Shown here piece by piece: positions 58,020 through 64,000 of a stretch of 64,000 nt of DNA. Positions within the stretch are counted from its first letter, which is position 1; every line of letters starts with the position of its first letter. A model generated the notes under the pieces. It saw only the letters and a program-made list of their open reading frames with translations, ran no database searches and was not told where the DNA came from. The DNA comes from Anisus vortex (lineage: Eukaryota > Mollusca > Gastropoda > Planorbidae). The stretch is from assembly GCA_949126835.1 (NCBI GenBank), contig OX421507.1, positions 31,317,382 to 31,381,381 of the forward strand, read 5' to 3'. Both the position numbers and the translations under genes were made by a program.

Positions 58020-58069
58020 AAGAAAAAGAAGATATAAGCCGTAAAAATAGAGCAAGCGATCCATCTTAT
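58007..58069. mobile_element. M1 MITE end fragment
   Basis: ATTGGTTGCGCATGAAAG, ATATAAGC and AATAGAGCAAGCGATCCATC are the right-end landmarks of the short-form M1 (compare 11100-11165). The terminal TATAGTC part has been replaced by the CT microsatellite. Confidence 0.6.
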
Positions 58070-58138
58070 TATCTCTCTCTCTCTCTCGCTCTCTCTCTCT
58101 ATCTCTCTCTCTCTCTCTCGCTCTCTCTCTCTCTCTCG

Positions 58139-58171
<33 letters not shown>

Positions 58172-58183
58172 GCTCTCTCGCTC

Positions 58184-58268
<85 letters not shown>

Positions 58269-58334
58269 CTTAATTCTTATAATTTTTTTCCATCTTATTA
58301 TCTCTCTCTCTCTCTCGCTCTCTCTCTCTATCTC

Positions 58335-58370
<36 letters not shown>

Positions 58371-58371
58371 G

Positions 58372-58404
<33 letters not shown>

Positions 58405-58413
58405 GCTCTCTCG

Positions 58414-58450
<37 letters not shown>

Positions 58451-58453
58451 ATT
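58070..58453. repeat. CT microsatellite, two blocks with a duplicated spacer
   Basis: (CT)n with CGCT interruptions runs 58070-58265 and 58302-58451. Both blocks are preceded by CCATCTTATTATCTCTCTCT and followed by ATTCTTAATTCTTA, so the second looks like a tandem duplication of the first. Frames here encode only RE or LS repeats and are not genes. Confidence 0.9.
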
Positions 58454-59082
58454 CTTAATTCTTACAATTTTTTTCTAGTAGGCTTCAATGCAAATTAACC
58501 AAATCACGCGAGGTAAAAAATCTCTACACAACAAATAGTTCCGTAACTAATAAGCATTTTTTAATAAACTTACGACTCAAAATTACATTCATTTATGTTA
58601 CATTTAAGAATTTAAACATTGTATGTTCAAGAATTAAGATAGTTTATAGAAAAATTCATTTAAAAATTACAATTTTTAATTATTTTTTTCAAATTCCTTC
58701 ATCCTTCTCTGTTTTCTGGTGTAGATTCATCTACCTTCCAACTCGGTTTACTGACTGACGTAACCTTTTTGTTGTTGTTAAGGAGGTTCAATAACTGTGT
58801 AAAAAAATCATCGGTTCTAAAAATACATCAGTTACTTCCCTTCAACGAAACTGCAATTATTCAAAATTTAATGTACCGGGTACATTATAATATATATTTT
58901 GTTAATATGAAATTATACTTAGAGCAATATTTTGAGCAAAAGATTATTTATTAAATGATATTTTAAACAATTGTATTAATATACAGTAATGAACTTTTTG
59001 TTATGGGTAAAGAAATATTTGAAGTTAATTCCCTTTTCTTTTCTAACCTAATTACAATTCTTGCTGTTCCTTTGGTTTCTTG
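58454..59082. other. AT-rich spacer
   Basis: No gene or repeat recognised. Confidence 0.4.
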
Positions 59083-59585
59083 TGGAACATAGGGCCTCCG
59101 CAGCATAGGGCCTCAACAACATAGGGCCTCAACAACATAGGGCCTCAACAACATAGGGCCTCAACAACATAGGGCCTCAACAACATAGAGCCTCAACAAC
59201 ATAGGGCCTCAACAACATAGGGCCTCAACAACATAGGGCCTCTACAACATAGGGCCTCAACAACATAGGGCATCAACAACATAGGGCCTCAACAACATAG
59301 GGCCTCCGCAGCATATGGCCTCCGCAGCATAGGGCCTCAACAACATAGGGCCTCGACAACATAGGGCCTCAACAACATAGGGCCTCAACAACATAGGGCC
59401 TCAACAACGTAGGGCCTCAACAACATAGGGCCTCAGCAACATAGGGCCTGAACAACATAAAGGCTCCACAGCATAGGGCCTCAACAACATAGGGCCTCAA
59501 CAGCATAGGGCCTCCACAACATAGGGCCTCGACAACATAGGGCCTCAACAACATAGGGCCTCAACAACATAGGGCCTCAACAACA
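59083..59585. repeat. 16-bp minisatellite, about 31 copies
   Basis: The unit is ACATAGGGCCTCAACA with scattered variants (CTCCGCAG, CTCGACA, CTCAGCA). The array touches the LINE fragment at 59586 with no spacer. Confidence 0.9.
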
Positions 59586-59935
59586 GCTCTCCAGCGCACT
59601 CGATTCTGGGCAGCCTTTTTAAAGTTCACCCCATGAAAGGTTGCAGCTTGTCATTTTCTCCTCGCAGAAGCGTCTCCAGGTGGTCTTAGGGAGACCAACC
59701 CGTATCTTTCCCTGGGGGCTCCATTGGAGAGCCTGTCAGGTGATGTCCTGTGTTGGGGTTTTCGTAGGTTGTGCCCGATCCACCGCCACTTTTGCCTGGC
59801 GATCTGCTGTTCAATGGGGTCCTGGTTTGTTTGCCGCCACAAGTCGTTGTTCTTTACTTTTTTCTGTCCAACGAATCTTGTGTATGTTACGGAGGCAGCC
59901 ATTGACAAAGGTTTGAAGCTTATTTCTTAAAGAGG
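59586..59935 (-). pseudogene. LINE C-terminal fragment
   Basis: The minus strand encodes RQKWRWIGHNLRKPQHRTSP, upstream NNDLWRQTNQDPIEQQI, and a C-terminal GAPRERYGLV. WRWIGH..RKP is the same motif as in the 3-kb LINE fragment. The polymerase core is absent. Confidence 0.7.
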
Positions 59936-60139
59936 GTCATCGTTTCAGTCTTCTGGGCTGGAGCTTCATTACAGTCCAAATTCATGCACATCGGCACCAA
60001 CAAACTTACACAAACTTACAAATCTTACAAAAAATTAAAAGTATAGTCACTTTTTGTCTGCGATCTTCTTTGACTTTTGCTAGAAACGATATAAACACTT
60101 CAGTCCTTTAAAAACTCAAAAGTTTAAATACAACTAAAC

Positions 60140-60539
60140 CAGGGGTCGGGAACCTTTTCGTCTGAGAGAGCCATGGACACGACATATTTTGAAAAGTAAT
60201 TCTTTGAGAGCCATACATTATTTTTAAAACTAAAAATTCAAGTAACTGTGTGCATTTTGTGTAACGTGAGGCAAGAGTTATTTCCCTTTAATTACAATGA
60301 ATGCGGGGTTGCTATTTTTCTGTCGTTTAGGTCAGCGGAGTTAATCTCCTTTACCACTTGTGATGCTGAGCTGCAGTAGACTTTAGCTCATTTGTAGAAT
60401 GAAATATTGATATGCAATTAATATGTAGATCAAAAGAGTCTAAAGAAACATGATTTATAATCGAACATTTGTCTGCGAGCCAGATGCAGCCATTAATAGA
60501 GCCACACCTGGCTCGCGAGCCATAGGTTTCCGACCCCTG
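60140..60539. mobile_element. hAT-type MITE, complete, 400 bp
   Basis: It begins CAGGGGTCGGGAACC and ends GGTTTCCGACCCCTG (inverted repeats with one mismatch), with GAGAGCCAT and GCGAGCCATAGG near the ends. The flanks AACTAAAC (60132-60139) and AACTAAAT (60540-60547) form an 8-bp target duplication with one mismatch, the hAT hallmark. Non-autonomous. Confidence 0.9.
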
Positions 60540-60547
60540 AACTAAAT

Positions 60548-61089
60548 AAACAATTTAAATAATACAAAATGGAAAGTATTTAAGAATAAAATGAAATATC
60601 TGATTCCTCGGCATATTGATGTTTTTTTTTTCAAGTAACACTTTTCAATATTGCTTAAATTTTTTTTTGACGAACAAACACAATGAAATGTTTGATGATC
60701 ACGAAAAGCTTCATTTCCGGATTAAAATGAGCAGACACCGTTTTTACATCCTGGTTTTGTCTTTCCTCCCACCCCCCACCACCCCCCTCCACCATTTCCT
60801 CGCTTCTGTTAGTCAGTTTAAAATGTTTGGAAAAAACATTATCCTGATGTTGTTTTATTTAAATGTCGAATTATCGCACTTGGAGAGTACCTTGCTCAGC
60901 TGGTGTCAAGTGTCCACTCAAGGGTGAGTTTCAAACGCCCTGCCCCCCCCCCTCCTGGCCCATGTCTTTTTTTGCCTTCTTTTCTGTTGTGCATTGGTGT
61001 CAAAAGAAAAACGGGTATGTAAATGAAAACATCAGCTTTTTATGTCATCCATGTACACGACAAATTTATCTTATCTTATACATTACAGA
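60548..61089. other. Unassigned sequence with C-rich runs
   Basis: CCACC-rich stretch at 60770-60795 and a run of C at about 60944-60952. The two overlapping frames here show no recognisable domain. Confidence 0.35.
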
Positions 61090-61600
61090 CGCTCCTTCTA
61101 TAAAGAAGATTATTGCGTCCTACGCTCATTCCGTGGTCCGAGTCTAGTCTTGCATTTTTATTGATGTTTTAAATGATGTTAAGTTACTGGTTTTCCTGGT
61201 TTGTTCAGGCAACCCATTCCATGCCCGAATGCCACTCTGGAAGAAAGAGTGCTTATATGCAATTGTTCTTGCATAGGGAATAAGAAACGTGTTTTTGTCT
61301 TTATGTTTATCTGAGTTTTGCAACAGGTTGTTATTGGGATGTATTTCTAAATAAGATTTTTTTTTAGAATCTTAACTATATTAGTCAACGAACGTGTGTT
61401 CCGGATGTTGACTTTGATTGGTCGTCTGACAGCTCAGAACATTGTGCTGCGATTTCCCCAGGTCTCGTGTTATGGCCTTGAATACACGTTACTTTTTGTA
61501 TGCCCTTAACCTTGTGACCTTTTCACGTATAATTGGGGTCAAGGTCGCTCGGTAGTCTAGTAAAAACTCGACGTAGTTTTTACATAGACATAAAATAACA
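61090..61600 (-). pseudogene. LINE 3'-end fragment
   Basis: The minus strand encodes HSFFQSGIRAWNGLPEQTRK and SNLTSFKTSIKMQD before the stop, preceded by a PYARTIAY block as in the copies at 150-500 and 51775-52120. The 3' end runs into a TAAGATAAGATAAA tail (complement of 61060-61080). Sequence to about 61600 may be an upstream part of the same element. Confidence 0.6.
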
Positions 61601-61654
61601 TATTGCCCAAGTTTTGAAATGACTAAAAGAAACATGTAGAGAATAAAAATCCAG

Positions 61655-63957
61655 ATACTAAAGTAATATGTATGATGAAGACTTATCTTTATTTTATACT
61701 AAAGTAATATGTATGATGAAGACGTATCTTTATTTTATACTAAAGTAATATGTATGATGAAGACGTATCTTTATTTTATACTAAAGTAATATGTATGATG
61801 AAGACGTATCTTTATTTTATACTAAAGTAATATGTATGATGAAGACGTATCTTTATTTTATACTAAAGTAATATGTATGATGAAGACGTATCTTTATTTT
61901 ATACTAAAGTAATATGTATGATGAAGACGTATCTTTATTTTATACTAAAGTAATATGTATGATGAAGACGTATCTTTATTTTATACTAAAGTAATATGTA
62001 TGATGAAGACGTATCTTTATTTTATGCTAAAGTAATATGTATGATGAAGACGTATCTTTATTTTATACTAAAGTAATATGTATGATGAAGACGTATCTTT
62101 ATTTTATACTAAAGTAATATGTATGATGAAGACGTATCTTTATTTTATACTAAAGTAATATGTATGATGAAGACTTATCTTTATTTTATACTAAAGTAAT
62201 ATGTATGATGAAGACTTATCTTTATTTTATACTAAAGTAATATGTATGATGAAGACTTATCTTTATTTTATACTAAAGTAATATGTATGATGAAGACTTA
62301 TCTTTATTTTATACTAAAGTAATATGTATGATGAATACTTATCTTTATTTTATACTAAAGTAATATGTATGATGAAGACTTATCTTTATTTTATACTAAA
62401 GTAATATGTATTATGAAGACGTATCTTTATTTTATACTAAAGTAATATGTATGATGAAGACGTATCTTTATTTTATACTAAAGTAATATGTATGATGAAG
62501 ACGTATCTTTATTTTATACTAAAGTAATATGTATGATGAAGACGTATCTTTATTTTATACTAAAGTAATATGTATGATGAAGACGTATCTTTATTTTATA
62601 CTAAAGTAATATGTATGATGAAGACGTATCTTTATTTTATACTAAAGTAATATGTATGATGAAGACGTATCTTTATTTTATACTAAAGTAATATGTATGA
62701 TGAAGACGTATCTTTATTTTATGCTAAAGTAATATGTATGATGAAGACGTATCTTTATTTTATACTAAAGTAATATGTATGATGAAGACGTATCTTTATT
62801 TTATACTAAAAAATATGTATGATGAAGACTTATCTTTATTTTATACTAAAGTAATATGTATGATGAAGACTTATCTTTATTTTATACTAAAGTAATATGT
62901 ATGATGAAGACTTATCTTTATTTTATACTAAAGTAATATGTATGATGAAGACTTATCTTTATTTTATACTAAAGTAATATGTATGATGAAGACTTATCTT
63001 TATTTTATACTAAAGTAATATGTATGATGAATACTTATCTTTATTTTATACTAAAGTAATATGTATGATGAAGACTTATCTTTATTTTATACTAAAGTAA
63101 TATGTATGATGAAGACGTATCTTTATTTTATACTAAAGTAATATGTATGATGAAGACTTATCTTTATTTTATACTAAAGTAATATGTATGATGAAGACTT
63201 ATCTTTATTTTATACTAAAGTAATATGTATGATGAAGACGTATCTTTATTTTATACTAAAGTAATATGTATGATGAAGACTTATCTTTATTTTATACTAA
63301 AGTAATATGTATGATGAAGACTTATCTTTATTTTATACTAAAGTAATATGTATGATGAAGTCGTATCTTTATTTTATACTAAAGTAATATGTATGATGAA
63401 GACGTATCTTTGTTTTATACTAAAGTAATATGTATGATGAAGACGTATCTTTATTTTATACTAAAGTAATATGTATGATGAAGACGTATCTTTATTTTAT
63501 ACTAAAGTAATATGTATGATGAAGACGTATCTTTTTTTTATATTAAAGTAATATGTATGATGAAGACGTATCTTTATTTTATACTAAAGTAATATGTATG
63601 ATGAAGACGTATCTTTATTTTATACTAAAGTAATATGTATGATGAAGACGTATCTTTAATTGATACTAAAGTAATATGAATGATGAAGACGTATCTTTAT
63701 TTTATACTAAAGTAATATGTATGATGAAGACGTATCTTTATTTTATACTAAAGTAATATGTATGATGAAGACGTATCTTTATTTTATACTAAAGTAATAT
63801 GTATGATGAAGACGTATCTTTATTTTATACTAAAGTAATATGTATGATGAAGACGTATCTTTATTTTAGACTAAAGTAATATGTATGATGAAGACGTATC
63901 TTTATTTTATACTAAAGTAATATGTATGATGAAGACTTATCTTTATTTTATCTTATA
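61655..63957. repeat. 41-bp satellite, about 56 copies, 17-monomer higher-order period
   Basis: The monomer is ATACTAAAGTAATATGTATG plus ATGAAGACGTATCTTTATTTT. Copies differ mainly at one position (GACGTATC or GACTTATC), in blocks. Rare markers recur 697 bp apart (ATGCTAAAG at 62024 and 62721), and GAATACTT recurs 696 bp apart (62333 and 63029) with a 1-bp deletion between, so the higher-order unit is 17 monomers. The right end reads TTATCTTATATATTGCAGAC and then GTGGCGTACC. Non-coding. Confidence 0.95.
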
Positions 63958-64000
63958 TATTGCAGACTAGTGGCGTACCGAGTGCTGGCATCACCCCGTG
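63958..64000. other. Edge of an unidentified repeat
   Basis: GCAGACTAGTGGCGTACCGA resembles the edges of interspersed repeats (compare TGGCTACGCTACTGAC at 53167). It is cut by the window end. Confidence 0.3.

Noticed and set aside
57992..58452. Frames of Arg-Glu or Leu-Ser repeats
   Set aside because: Pure translation of the CT microsatellite.

Overview
The window is repeat-dominated, intron-bearing animal nuclear DNA. No rRNA gene, CRISPR array, bacterial operon or intact host gene was recognised. The base composition is AT-rich. The tRNA-headed SINE family at about 1.2, 18.6 and 51.3 kb, the several LINE families and the frequent palindromic word TAGGCCTA suggest an invertebrate, most likely a mollusc and perhaps a gastropod. 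That assignment rests on recognition, not on a search.

Layout. 0-10 kb: LINE and SINE fragments, a 51-bp minisatellite, a two-ended MITE family with one copy split by a LINE, a possible multi-exon gene (4.9-6.3 kb) whose last exon runs into a 44-bp minisatellite, and two foldback palindromes. 10.5-15.3 kb: a dispersed repeat interrupted by a MITE and by a 1063-bp TA-flanked element, then an element carrying an intact 604-residue DDE-type transposase (13053-14867, minus). 15.7-16.6 kb: two diverged, inverted single copies of the module that builds the large array. 16.6-20.9 kb: AT-rich DNA with two short interspersed repeats. 20.87-50.27 kb: a 29.4-kb tandem array of about 14 units in at least three sub-types (about 1.56, 1.75 and 2.06 kb), interrupted once by a 5'-truncated LINE (24937-27265) and once by a 2558-bp inverted-repeat transposon (32888-35445) that carries a decayed spliced gene fragment. 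50.3-61.6 kb: more LINE and SINE fragments, an inverted copy of the 10.5-11.3 kb repeat, a tRNA-like sequence, CT microsatellites, a 16-bp minisatellite and a complete hAT-type MITE. 61.66-63.96 kb: a 41-bp satellite with a 17-monomer higher-order period.

The apparent genes do not form a pathway. The coding capacity that can be supported belongs to mobile elements: one intact transposase, one long LINE reverse-transcriptase frame, and many decayed LINE pieces. The most informative signals are structural. Several insertions can be read to the base because empty paralogous sites lie in the same window. The array has a mosaic sub-type structure with near-identical copies both adjacent and about 15 kb apart. 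A TIR element holds exons of an invertebrate gene family that may itself be a transposase family.
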